A stretch of DNA of 64,000 bases, from contig JAQRGA010000049.1 of the NCBI GenBank assembly GCA_029237695.1, positions 62,001 through 126,000 on the forward strand, written 5' to 3'. This document shows positions 9,014-18,600 of the stretch, piece after piece. This DNA comes from Conchocele bisecta. Lineage: Eukaryota > Mollusca > Bivalvia > Lucinida > Thyasiridae. How positions within the stretch are numbered: the first letter of the stretch is position 1; every line of letters starts with the position of its first letter. The notes beneath the pieces are model-generated. The model was not told where the DNA came from and made no database searches. It worked only from the letters and a program-made list of their open reading frames with translations. The translations under genes and the position numbers were made by a program.

Positions 9014-10308
9014 GAACTCTCTGGCGGAGAATAGTAGGAGACCGGCGATTGCCACGATTAAAGCCCAAGTATTTTTTGCGAGCCATCCGGCCGTTTTTGC
9101 TAATATAGATAGCAAGTAAGAAACGATACTTCCGATCAGTCCAGGTAGTGCGGCAGCCACCTTTTCGGCTAATTTAGCCAGTTGACTGGCGAGGGCTTTT
9201 AGTTGTGTTTTTACCCACTCCTTGGCTCCACCGGATGGCGCGGGTGGTGGTGGTGTGGGTGCTGGGGCGGGTGGTGGCGCCGCACCACCAGTGAAAGCTA
9301 GAAATATGGTCGATATAGTCATGCCGATAGCAACGAGGATGCTTGCTATCGTGACACCCTGCTCTCTGAACAGAGTGCGAAGACGCTTACCGAGTGTCGT
9401 CTCCTCGTGCAGGACCCTCGAGATTGTTTCGCGGATCCGACTTATTTGTGTGCGGACAGCCTCACGGCCAGCCGATGCAGCCTGCAAGCGAGCTTCTCTT
9501 TCATCCCGCAACGACCGCAGGCGTTCGGTGATCCGCTCGGTAGATTCTCTATCGCCACCGGCTTCCTCCAGTTTTCTTTCTTCTAGCGCGATATGTTCAT
9601 CCAGCGACGAGAGTTTGGAGAGGTTAAGGACCAGTTCGCCCCGGATCGTTTGCAGTTCCTTATCGAGGCCCCGGAGTTCGCGAAGAGGTAACGGTGGGTC
9701 ATCGTTAGACCCTTGGTCGAGGTTTAGTATTTCGTTTTCGCTGAACGTGGTCTCCATCGTGTTAATAGCGTCGGTGGCTACTTGAGGGACCTCGCTGAGC
9801 TCGACCGTTTCTATCGCGGAGGCCGTTTTCGCCATCGTTTCGTCGGTAGACTGTAGGGCCTCTACAGCGCGGGTAGGCATAATTGGTTTACCCCTCTTCC
9901 AATCTGGGAATCCGAGTTCGTTTCTTATGAGTTGGCCACCGCCCGGGTTTCCTGCAATGGTGTTCAGTGCTAGGGGTTTACCGGTCCTCGTGTTGACTAT
10001 TGGGATATTTGATGCTGCTTTTAGTCGCAATATACCGTTCAGATCAAATTTGAACTTGGAGTAGTCGCGACCGACAGATGGGACCAGACTTTTTTCTGCA
10101 CAAACTGTTGTAGAAGTCGTCTACAGCTCCCTTGAGTATTTCCCAACTTTGACTAGTGGTAGCGCCACCTAATTCCCCCGATTGCGATTGGAACTGGGGT
10201 CTCTATGAAGGGTGTTTCGTTATCGTTATCATCATCTATGTCATCATCACCCTCTTCGACGTAATCGTCTCTGCCGATTTCATCCATGTCAGCCTCGTAA
10301 TCAGTCAT
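8993..10308 (-). pseudogene. Coiled-coil membrane protein, Polinton-associated (N-terminus frameshifted)
   Basis: The homologous start, by comparison with copy B, is ATG at 10308, but the frame is shifted between about 10030 and 10190, leaving 345 codons open from 10030. The N-terminal part is acidic (Asp-rich in B). A conserved block follows (TGKPLALNTIAGNPGGGQ). Residues ~115-215 of the open part are Glu/Arg/Leu heptads, a long coiled coil. A hydrophobic segment (~222-245), a proline-rich linker, and one or two further hydrophobic segments near the C-terminus end in a basic KPKRE. I do not recognise a function; an integral virion membrane or scaffold protein is inference. It is divergent from the capsid gene across 63 bp. 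Confidence 0.55.
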
Positions 10309-10371
10309 ACTTAAAATCAATTATGTATTAAAGACAAAACCATACGGGTTTAATATAGATTCACTAAAAAT
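10309..10371. promoter_or_regulatory. Bidirectional promoter region between membrane-protein and capsid genes
   Basis: This 63-bp AT-rich interval separates two divergent start codons. The text ATTAAAGACAAAACCATACG is conserved, in mirrored position, in the 64-bp interval of Polinton B (63030..63093). Conservation of an otherwise non-coding gap in both copies suggests shared control of the two genes. Confidence 0.5.
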
Positions 10372-11780
10372 ATGTCTTCGAGTCAATACGGTCGCATACT
10401 CAATCCATACCGCAGACTGCGTGAGCCCCTCGGGGCAAAAGGCGTGAGACAGAGTGTCGTTATTACGAACAACCCATCGACGATCAGACGTCATTGTGCC
10501 GGGGACTGTTCGACTCGCTTTCACTATTTCGCTGACGTCGACGGACGCGGACCGAACCGTCGTTCAGAACCTGGGTCGCGCCATCGTCAAGAAGACCATG
10601 ATAAAGATTTCTGGTAATGAGGTGATGTCGATCGATGACAGCGACGTCTACCATTGTTATCAGGACCTGTGGAAGACGGCGCAAGAGCGCGAAAACGATG
10701 TCTATCAGGGTATTGACACCAGCAAAACTAAGAACGTAACCAAACTTAGAATCGGGGCTGGTAACAAGGCAAATAACAACGCGAGTGACAACGCGGTCGC
10801 GGGCGCTTACGGCAACCGCTTCTACATCCCGCTCGACTTTGAGTTGCTGGAGAGTCACATGCCCTACTATCAGAGTGCTTTGGCTGACCACCTCGAATAC
10901 GAACTAACGTTCAACGACTACGGCCGAGTTCTCATAGCCACCGACATGTGATCGACATATACGATCGATAATGTTTCGCTGGAGTACGACATGGTCACGA
11001 TGCCCGAACTCGCGCGATTGATCAGAACCCAGTACGCCGGGCGCGTTGCCATACTTTACGACCGAGTTCTTCGCCATCGCAAGATGACGAAAGACAAAGG
11101 CGACACATTGTGGAATATTAATGTCAACGTACCCGCTCGCTCGATGAAAGGTATACTGATGTTGTTCGAGGATGCTCGGTTCGCGTTCGGGGCTAGAAAA
11201 ACCGACAAATTCTATAACCCAAAAATCACGAAGTAGAGGTGACGATCGAGGGAGTACCCAATCAACTCTACAGCGCGGGTCTCTTCGCGCGCAACCAGCA
11301 GTGGGACGAAGTCTCAGAAAGCAGTTTGCTGCCGGCTCTAAGCGCTCTCCGGAGGTTGCCGCGGTTGCCAAATACCTGCAGCTCTCGGCCGTCTCCCTCG
11401 CGGAGTTCCTGAATACCAAATACGCGTTATGGCTAGACATGCGAGCCAGCGACGACGACCAAATACACGGCAGCGGACGCCAAGTTGAGAACGCTAGCGA
11501 GGGTGTGACGATCCAGATAACCAAAGAGGCGGATGGAAGTGGGCCATTGAACGTGTACTTATATATAATTACAGACGCACAACTCAACATCGAAGATGGT
11601 CGATACGTCTCAGCACTCTGCCATAATATGTGGGCAGACAGGATGTGGACAAACGGTTTTCATCCTCGACTTGCTCGAGGAGTCCTACCGCGATGCCTTT
11701 CGTCACATTGTGATCCTGTGTCCCACTGTGCGGCACAACGATACTTATCAGCGGTGCCCGTGGATATGGACCGACCCTGA
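10372..11780 (+). pseudogene. Major capsid protein, probable double jelly-roll (disrupted)
   Basis: Homologous to the 421-codon gene at 61766..63029 in copy B. Start ATG at 10372. The pattern NDVIVPGTVRLAFTISL (seen whole in B), AIVKKTMIKISGNEV, DVYHCYQDLW and FYIPLDFELLESHMPYYQ fits a viral double jelly-roll major capsid protein, the shell subunit. Copy A has a deletion of ~50 bp near 10483 that shifts frame, a nonsense TGA at 10949..10951, and a further shift at ~11234. Homology ends near 11620, but in A the frame runs on to 11780 inside the ATPase gene, because a segment holding the capsid stop codon in B is absent. Calling it MCP rather than minor capsid rests on pattern recognition; a structure prediction would decide. 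Confidence 0.6.
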
Positions 11781-12195
11781 GGTATACGTTATTGACCCCG
11801 GTGATAGGCTTCACGATTGGTTGCGTGGTTTATACCAAATATTCCAGGGTGAGCCCACCCTATACGTGATTGACGATTGCTCGGCCAAGGCGGCGATGAC
11901 CAAAACGAAGAACATGCTCTCCGAACTCGCATTTTCTGGCCGCCATGCTAGGCAAAGCGTATGGATATCCACTCAAAAGTACAACGCCGTCCTCAAGGAT
12001 CTGCGCGAGCAAACGAAATGGGTCGCCCTCATTCACTGCAAGGACCGACACTCATTCGATGACTGTCTTCGAGAGAATGACGTTATCCCAACGCGCGAGG
12101 AGCGCCTTGAGGTTCGACAGATGCTTTCGGAAACTAAGCACGCCAAGCTTCTGCTAAAGACTGATCAACCAACTGCTTATAAAGTTATCAATTAA
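11596..12195 (+). CDS. A32/FtsK-HerA-like genome packaging ATPase (Walker A lysine lost)
   Basis: 199 codons from ATG at 11596, overlapping the capsid gene. Residues 13-20 form the P-loop as GQTGCGQT: the essential Lys of GxxGxGK[ST] is Gln in this copy, whereas B has GQTGCGKT. Walker B is LYVIDDCS, followed by the conserved RHARQSVWISTQKYNAV segment typical of the poxvirus A32-type packaging ATPases found in Polintons. The role would be to pump DNA into the capsid. The reading frame is otherwise complete to TAA at 12193..12195, but loss of the lysine predicts no ATP hydrolysis. Copy B has about 35 extra residues before the P-loop. Confidence 0.85.
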   Translation: MVDTSQHSAIICGQTGCGQTVFILDLLEESYRDAFRHIVILCPTVRHNDTYQRCPWIWTDPEVYVIDPGDRLHDWLRGLYQIFQGEPTLYVIDDCSAKAAMTKTKNMLSELAFSGRHARQSVWISTQKYNAVLKDLREQTKWVALIHCKDRHSFDDCLRENDVIPTREERLEVRQMLSETKHAKLLLKTDQPTAYKVIN

Positions 12196-12350
12196 TTTAT
12201 TACAAAGTAATAAGCAATTACTTAACGCTCGTTAAATGCCGAGTAAATGCTTAACAATGCTGAACAATGCTTAGCAATTGCTGAACAATGCTGAACAAAT
12301 GCTTAACAAATGTTAAGCAAATGCTGAACAATGGTTAACAATGTTAACAA
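12196..12350. repeat. 10-11 bp iteron array after the ATPase gene
   Basis: From about 12248 to 12350, variants of TGCTTAACAA and TGCTGAACAA are repeated head to tail about ten times, each unit 9-11 bp. The same kind of array, with a different copy arrangement, is at 60945..61075 in copy B. It fills the whole gap up to the next gene, whose ATG (12341) lies in the last unit. A binding array for a regulatory, origin or packaging protein is inferred. Confidence 0.8.
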
Positions 12351-13207
12351 TTTGGTGCTCAGCTGCGAGCTTTGTTGCGAGCATAATGGTGATCATAAGT
12401 ATCGGGTGGTGCGCTTGGCAATATGTTAAAGTGATGAGACTTGTTAGAATAGTTAAATTAATTTTAAGAAAATTAGCAATAATGAACTGCGACGAACTTC
12501 TCGATCAGCTAATGGAAGAAACCTCAACTCCGACTGCCGACACGGTATCTTTCCTGAAATATAATGAAACATCAACTCCGACAGAGCAATCGGGATCAAC
12601 TTCAACTCCAACGGCAGTTGGTATTGGGTTGAGTGCAACGACTCCGAATTAAAATGAAAACGAGGCGCGACGAGAGCGGCTAGCTGCGCTGGTTGCTGGG
12701 GGACAATCGGAGCATTATATCGGTAGGCGTCTCTCAGTTTTTCAGGTGGATAAGATGTCAGATGCGGAGATCGATAAAATGTATGAGCGATACGAATCTA
12801 GGTTAGGTGCGGAGATGACAAAAACTCTTGGATCGGCGGCTATTCATTTGTACGCAACCGCCGTTAGTATACTTCTCGCTATACCAAACACCGCGAGATT
12901 GATTGGCGATCTAGAGTCTGACCCTTTTATAGGTCACACTCTTAGAACAGCCTGCTGCTCAATTTATCACAAGTACTTAGCTCCGCTGACAACCGCGTTG
13001 ACCACGGGTAAACACTGTCAATTTGGACATATATGCCCACGAACTATAAGCCCTAATATTAATATCATAAATGATGACACAAGACACACCTGCGAGAGTG
13101 ACGGAACCACAGCAATCGGGGATTGTGGTTCAATCGGAGATTGCTGCAGCTCCACAGGAGCCCTCAACACGCAATCGAGATTGGACGAATCCGGTTGCAC
13201 GACATAA
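12341..13207 (+). pseudogene. Membrane-anchored protein of unknown function (stop at 12650)
   Basis: Starts at ATG 12341 with a hydrophobic N-terminal segment (residues ~1-30) followed by a basic stretch (RLVRIVKLILRK). The open part ends at TAA 12650..12652. In B the frame continues here, and A resumes from ~12655 in a different frame through DAEIDKMYERYESRLGAEM to a Cys/His-rich C-terminal part (TACCSIYHKYLAPL, HCQFGHICPR) ending near 13207. The Cys/His pattern might bind zinc. The acidic Thr/Pro-rich linker contains CCAAT-palindrome remnants. It overlaps the next gene by up to 137 bp. No function recognised. Confidence 0.5.
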
Positions 13208-13646
13208 AAAACAAAAAAGACAGGCAGCTGGGCGGTCGGCGGCTGCCACCCGAAAAGTTAAACAAGATAAAATACTCGCCGAGCTTCGAGAGGCTAAACA
13301 GTCATTGCAATCGGGGACGGAGACAACAAATCATCTGAAGACAGAGCAATCGAGTTCAACAGTGTTGAGTGCAACAACACCCCAAATTCACGAATTGGAA
13401 GCACACTCAACACCAAATCGACATTGGACGAACCCGATTGAACCCCAATTCACGAATTGGAGTTGGGTTGTTGGTGGTGGTCTGGCAGTTGTTGGTGCCC
13501 TGTGCGTGTGGAAATACCCCCGATTACACCAATCCTTATCGAGACAACAACCCCCATCAATTCATCCAAAAACAGTTACGAAACACCAATCGCAATTGGA
13601 TGTGCCCCATTTAAACATTGATCGCGATCCCTTTTATATGCAATAA
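13071..13646 (+). CDS. 191-aa basic, coiled-coil, single-anchor protein of unknown function
   Basis: Intact frame from ATG at 13071 (ATGATGACACAAG) to TAA 13644..13646. Residues ~40-90 are strongly basic and helical (KKQKRQAAGR...KVKQDKILAELREAKQ). A hydrophobic segment WVVGGGLAVVGALCVW near residues 130-147 is a likely membrane anchor, and the tail is short. Several stretches (NRDWTNP, IHELEAH, QFTNW) come from CCAAT palindromes read in different frames, so linker sequence is partly made of repeats. The equivalent in B (59599..60204) has a local frame swap at such a palindrome. A core or membrane-linked virion protein is a guess. Confidence 0.55.
   Translation: MMTQDTPARVTEPQQSGIVVQSEIAAAPQEPSTRNRDWTNPVARHKKQKRQAAGRSAAATRKVKQDKILAELREAKQSLQSGTETTNHLKTEQSSSTVLSATTPQIHELEAHSTPNRHWTNPIEPQFTNWSWVVGGGLAVVGALCVWKYPRLHQSLSRQQPPSIHPKTVTKHQSQLDVPHLNIDRDPFYMQ
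13111..13599. repeat. CCAAT micro-palindrome cluster in the 191-aa gene
   Basis: Units include GCAATCGGGGATTG at 13112..13125, CAATCGGAGATTG at 13131..13143, GCAATCGAGATTGG at 13171..13184, CAAATTCACGAATTGG at 13383..13398, CCAAATCGACATTGG at 13412..13426, CCAATTCACGAATTGG at 13445..13460 and CCAATCGCAATTGG at 13586..13599. All lie in coding sequence. Coordinates are from manual counting and may be off by one or two. Confidence 0.75.
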
Positions 13647-13654
13647 TTATAACA

Positions 13655-13888
13655 ATGGCAGAACAAGATGGTAAAATGATAGTGAACGCACTTTATAACG
13701 GTGTGGTGATATCGGGTTTCAGTATCGGGTATGCTCAACTATTTAAGGCGGTCTTAGGAAGGTCCACTCCCAAATTGGAATTTACTGTGAAAGACGCCTG
13801 GCAAGTGGGCGTAGATATAGCGGCCGCAGTTACGACTCGAGATTATCTAATTAAAGCCGGAATTCTACCTGCTAATATAGTGAAATAA
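13655..13888 (+). CDS. 77-aa small membrane protein, conserved in both copies
   Basis: ATG at 13655, 8 bp after the previous stop; TAA at 13886..13888, one base before the next ATG. The 77 residues start polar (MAEQDGKM), then a hydrophobic helix (VNALYNGVVISGFSIGYAQL), a charged middle, and a second moderately hydrophobic helix (VGVDIAAAVTTRDYLI). Copy B keeps the gene intact (59350..59583) with clear amino-acid substitutions but the same length. That suggests it was under selection before both copies died. I associate this protein with invertebrate Polintons, function unknown; a small virion membrane protein is the simplest inference. Confidence 0.65.
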   Translation: MAEQDGKMIVNALYNGVVISGFSIGYAQLFKAVLGRSTPKLEFTVKDAWQVGVDIAAAVTTRDYLIKAGILPANIVK

Positions 13889-13889
13889 A

Positions 13890-14330
13890 ATGGCTTCGAT
13901 CGGAATAATGATAGGTGGTGCGCTTGTAAACGCATTGGCGTTCAGCGGTAGCAACTTTTTATTCTCTAAAATGAGAAGCTAGAACGTGGATGAGGAGCGC
14001 AAGCGTCACGATTTAGCTGTAGAACAACTCAATAGCGCAAAGGAAGTATGGCCGAAAAAACGAACCGCCCATCTGGACTGGGTCAACGAAGAACTTCGCC
14101 GCGAGAATCACGCCGCGCAAACTTTCCAGAACGTTGAAGAAGCCAACCGCGAGTACGCGCTGGCATATCCACAGAAAAGGCTCGCGCCGCTGGATCGTGA
14201 GCCCCAACTTTCAGATTTCTATGTACCGTCAGAGCCCCAAAAAGACCGCGAGATCGCGTTCATCGTCGTGGGAATGGGTGTGGTGAGTATCGTCACCTAC
14301 TATATCCAATCGAGATTTCAAATTAATTAA
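13890..14330 (+). pseudogene. ~146-aa protein: N- and C-terminal membrane segments around a coiled coil (stop at 13980)
   Basis: One frame runs from ATG 13890 to TAA 14328..14330, interrupted by TAG at 13980..13982. The N-terminal 30 residues are hydrophobic (MASIGIMIGGALVNALAF). The middle is a charged helix (RHDLAVEQLNSAKEVW, LDWVNEELRRENHAAQTF). The C-terminus has DREIAFIVVGMGVVSIVTYY as a second anchor. Without the stop it would be one protein. In B the same region has a stop at a nearby site plus a deletion. The nonsense site is A-specific. The family is one I associate with Polintons, of unknown function, perhaps spanning the virion membrane. Confidence 0.6.
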
Positions 14331-14394
14331 TAATTTTTACAAATTAATAATTATTTTAAATAAATTTTTTTATAAATATATATATATATAGAAC

Positions 14395-14592
14395 GATGTC
14401 AGTTGACGATATATTCCTCCACCAATCCTGGGGGATTGGATGAATTAGATTTTCCCAAGTTCCTTCAGAACTAACCCCCAATCGCAATTGTACTTCCAAC
14501 AATGGTTTATTATTATCGACGCAGTTACCGGACGATCTGGCGAGGGCATGTTGGAGATTGTCCGATATATTAGAATACTTCGCATACGATTA
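14395..14592 (+). pseudogene. Remnant of the 125-aa unknown gene (internal deletion)
   Basis: Homologous to 58501..58878 in copy B. The ATG (14395) and first few codons are present. Then most of the first two thirds is missing, and homology resumes near the CCAAT palindrome with DFPKFLQN-coding sequence and the C-terminal ARACW..SDILEYFAY-like part. It carries a stop soon after the deletion. Micro-palindromes are at 14422..14439 (degenerate) and 14479..14491. Confidence 0.6.
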
Positions 14593-15623
14593 ACACGCGC
14601 AAACTTGATACCAAACTATCGGTTCGCCTAGCGCGCAAGCTAGCAAACACATACTACAGCCCCCGCGGCTACTGGAAGGGACTCGCGGCCATCAAGAACC
14701 TCGCGGTGGCGACCAAGGTTTCAAAAAACGCTGTCAAGGAATGGCTCAAGAAGCAGCCCATCTGGCAGATCTATTTACCCGCGCCTCGCAGTATTCCGCG
14801 TCCGAAATTCGACGTGCCGGTGCCTAACCAAGTTCACCAAGCGGATCTCTCCTGTTTTCTCCCTCACGATCGCGTCGGTCGCAAGACGTACAAGTACGCA
14901 CTGACAATCGTTGACGTAGCGAGTCGTTATAAGGGGGCTGAGCCGTTGGCCACTAAAGAGTCTAAGGAGGTGGCCGAGGCTCTTTCCCGAATATATAAGA
15001 GGAGTCCTCTCAAATGGCCGAATCTTCTCCAGGTCGATCCCGGCCGCGAGTTCATGGGCGCGGTCTCTCATCTATTGTCTAAGCACGACGTTTCTGTCAG
15101 ACGCGGCCGCGTCAACATCCACCGGGACCAGGGGATCGTGGAGCGCTTCAATCGAACCCTGGCTGAGAGACTGTTCCGACACCAATACGCCAAAGAACTT
15201 GTAGACCCTCATTCGCGATCGACCGAGTGGGTGGCCAGACTGCCCGCCGTGGTCTCCGCACTGAACGGAGAGGTGACCAGATTGATAGGTAAGAAGCCTG
15301 TAGATGCTATCAAGTTTAAAAGGGTGACGAGCAAGCCCTCTGCCGTCTCGCGCGGGCGACCCGTTGGTTTAGAGGAGCAACGCCTTCCATCAGATATTGA
15401 TGTCCTGTACCTCTATCAACCGGGAGAGCTCGAAGGTGGCAGCCGCCGCGCGACTGATCCCGTGTGGTCTCTAAATGTATATCATCTAGATCGATCTATT
15501 ACCAAACCTGATGAGCCCGTGCTCTACTATTTGGATGATGGGCCATCTCGAGGGTTTGTTCGCGAAAAACTTCTTATGGTGCCTTCTGACACCCAGCTAC
15601 CCCCGGATCGTCAGAGTCTTTAG
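14589..15623 (+). CDS. Retroviral-type (rve) DDE integrase of Polinton A, start codon lost
   Basis: Homology with B begins at 14589, where copy A has ATT instead of ATG; the first in-frame ATG is 14706, giving 305 residues and losing 39. Counting from 14706, the rve core contains the catalytic acidic residues in QVHQADLSC, LLQVDPGREF and QGIVERFNRTL, so the DDE triad is intact. The C-terminal ~90 residues (DVLYLYQPGELEG ... FVREKLLMVP) look like the SH3-type DNA-binding domain of Polinton integrases. I see no chromodomain. The enzyme would join the linear element to target DNA. It converges on the polymerase gene with 35 bp between the two stops. This is the better-preserved integrase of the two copies. 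Confidence 0.9.
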   Translation: MNTRKLDTKLSVRLARKLANTYYSPRGYWKGLAAIKNLAVATKVSKNAVKEWLKKQPIWQIYLPAPRSIPRPKFDVPVPNQVHQADLSCFLPHDRVGRKTYKYALTIVDVASRYKGAEPLATKESKEVAEALSRIYKRSPLKWPNLLQVDPGREFMGAVSHLLSKHDVSVRRGRVNIHRDQGIVERFNRTLAERLFRHQYAKELVDPHSRSTEWVARLPAVVSALNGEVTRLIGKKPVDAIKFKRVTSKPSAVSRGRPVGLEEQRLPSDIDVLYLYQPGELEGGSRRATDPVWSLNVYHLDRSITKPDEPVLYYLDDGPSRGFVREKLLMVPSDTQLPPDRQSL

Positions 15624-15658
15624 TATTCTCTCCTTTTTTTAGATTTTTATTTTTGTAC

Positions 15659-18600
15659 CTATCCTATAGGCTCGGTGTGTAACCGGTATTCCATCACTCT
15701 CCTCTTGTCGTAGTATGCCGACAACCCCAACTTCTCCTGCTTGTACGTCTTCATCACCCCGTTAATCATTCGGAATCCCCTGTTCTCAGCCATATCCCTA
15801 CCCCCTTCGAGAGCACTCTTGTACCTTCACCAAGTCAGATCGTTAGATCTCTTCGACATCCCCTTGGCCGAGTGCTTAGATTTTCCATCACCACTCACGT
15901 AGTAACACTTGCAACACAGAGCGATGGCTCTATCCCCTTCGAATTCCAGCTTGAACAGTCCTGGAGTTCTGTTGCTCCACACGTCCCACGCCAACCACTC
16001 GGTATTCTCCTTATTGAACTTTCTCTTCATATTCTTTCTCACCACCGCCGCCAGCGTCTTCTCCGACAGCGCGAAGTACATGCTGTCAGTGTCCATCTGT
16101 ATCAGTTCGAAATCTCCGCGATCCACGTACTTGTCCAAGAAGTCGTAGTAGAACTCCAGCATCCGGAGCTTGGCCAACTGGTAGACCGCTATGCCACACT
16201 AAAACGGTTTGTTGATCACCACTCGAGTCTTCCTGCTCGATATCTCGTAAGCCTCCCCAATCTCCTCCAGGTCTTCGAACCACGCCGACCTCAGTGTCCG
16301 GTCGACAGTCTTCTCATCCTTCGTATATGTGGTGTTCAGGTGTCTCTCTTGTGCCTCTATCAGCTTGCCACAACACGCGTTGCCAACCAGTTTGTATATC
16401 TCCGCCAACACCGCCTTGCTCTTGTCGACGTCCCCCGTCCGTCTGGCAGCGGTGACCTCTTTAACGAACCATTGAAACGGTTTGCCGGGCGTGTAGTCTA
16501 TCACCCTATGCACCGCCTTGACGATCAGACCGTGCTCCAGATACCACTTTAGCAGCGGGGAGTATATGATCATCTTCTTGGCGGACATTGCCCCCACGAG
16601 CTTTCTCTGTCCTTCGACTCTTTTCCTCCCGGTCCCGGCCAGGTAGTCCTTCATGTGCTGTGGAACCTCGTTTTCATCGACTTCTCGATTAACAAACAGC
16701 GGCGACATTTCCGAGAACTTGTCTCTCAACGTTTCCGGGACCTCTATATCCAACTCCGCAAATCCGAACCACTTTTCACTCCTGACCTTCCTTACGAAAC
16801 AGTCTATATACGACTATCTTTCCGGGTCGTCACACGTCCATATCGTCTCCTCCACGCACGGCATGTCTTTCGACAGGGTAGACAGGTACAGCGCATTGGC
16901 GTCGTACCCCATCACCGCCTTGCACATCTTCTCCTCCCGACTACCTACCTGACCCCTGATCGTCGACCTGCCAGCCTCTGCGTATCTGGAGAACACTATG
17001 GACGGACCACCGACCAATCCCTGCTTCGTCATCTCATAAGTTTCAGACTTCGGCGACCACAGCTCGGGCGTGTCCGCCTTCCCATCGATCGACCCGCGGA
17101 GTAGGTACTGAAGGGAAACACCGGGCAGAGACACAGCATCCTTGAGTATGTCCACGCCTCTTCCCCTGTAGAACTCATTTTAGTCTGAGCCTCCAGGAAC
17201 GGTCCTACATCCAAGTCGTTGTAGTGTTGCAACCATTCCTTGAACGTCTTCATCCCATTTTCTCGGAATACCTTCTTACACTCTTTCCACTCGGACAACG
17301 ACAGTAGGAACTCACCCTTCAACTTCGAGTACCACTCGGGATAGTCGGGCAATCCCGGATGGTCGAGCTTGTCCGCGCTATCGAACCACTCGTACGGGAA
17401 GTGAGACTTTACCGTTTTACAGTCGTACGCCTTAACCCACCGGTCGTACGTGGTGCCGGGTCCTAGATACTGGATGATGTCGAAAAATCTAAACTCCGGG
17501 GTAAACAGAAACATCGTCGTGCTGGCTCTCTTTCCGACCATCACCTTATTCACGGTGGCCGCCAACTTCTCTACAAAGTACTGCTTGATGAGGTTCAGGT
17601 CATACCTGCTACAGTTGAACCCCACCACCGGGACTTGGTCAATCCAAGAGATAATCTTTGCTTGCTGAGACTTCGATAACATATCTATGTCGGCCGGCAG
17701 ATACTTCTTCCTAACCCCCTCCCTGATTGCATTGCCTCTCATCTGCAGCTCGGTCACGAACTTCTCGACTAGCGTGTCGGGATCTCGTTCGCATATGTGT
17801 GTGATCCCTTCATGCATCGTATCCCCCAACGACACCGATATAGGAACGTGCTCCACCTCGAAGGTCAGGTCTTTGGTGGGTCGGGTGGTTTTTGACTTGT
17901 CGAGATACGCCTCGAAGTCGTAGACTATCTGGTGAGGGTACAGAGTCGTCGCCTCCTCGCGCGGTGGTGGATAGTGGGGATTCCCCTCATTCAACCACTC
18001 ACACTCCCACATCACCACCAGCTCGTAACCCGCCTCCCTTATCTTGGCGTCTTGGATTTTCGTCCTCCTGTACAGCGATCTCGCGTGACCTCTCCTGCAA
18101 TGCGTCGGACACCCGTGCCAGTAACATCCGTGAAACTGAAACACGGTCTCGGTCTCGTGACAATAACCGTCGACCGGATCATCAGCCACCCACCTCTCTC
18201 CACCGTGACCGCATCTCGCGTGATGTATGTGCTTTCCCACCCTCTCTTCTTCTCTATTCAACCATTGAATCGACCTCTCGCTCACTGCCCCCTTGGGATA
18301 GAACGCCTTCTCGTAGGCCGACTGTGGTCTCTCTACCCTCTTACATGGACATGTCACCACGGTCTTCCCACCCATGCACGTGGTCGCGTGCCTGTGCATG
18401 TTACACGACTTTGTGAACCGTTGTTGACATCCGGTGCACCCGTACTCGTTCGTCATCTTGCGGAGGTTCGCTATGAGGAAAGAGTGACCTCCAAACATTC
18501 CTATCGTCATGATCTTCTCCCCAACCACGTCTTAATTTGCCGGAACCTTCATGAGGTACCACACTCCTTCGTCGGTGGGCTCTTAAACGCGAATGCCCAT

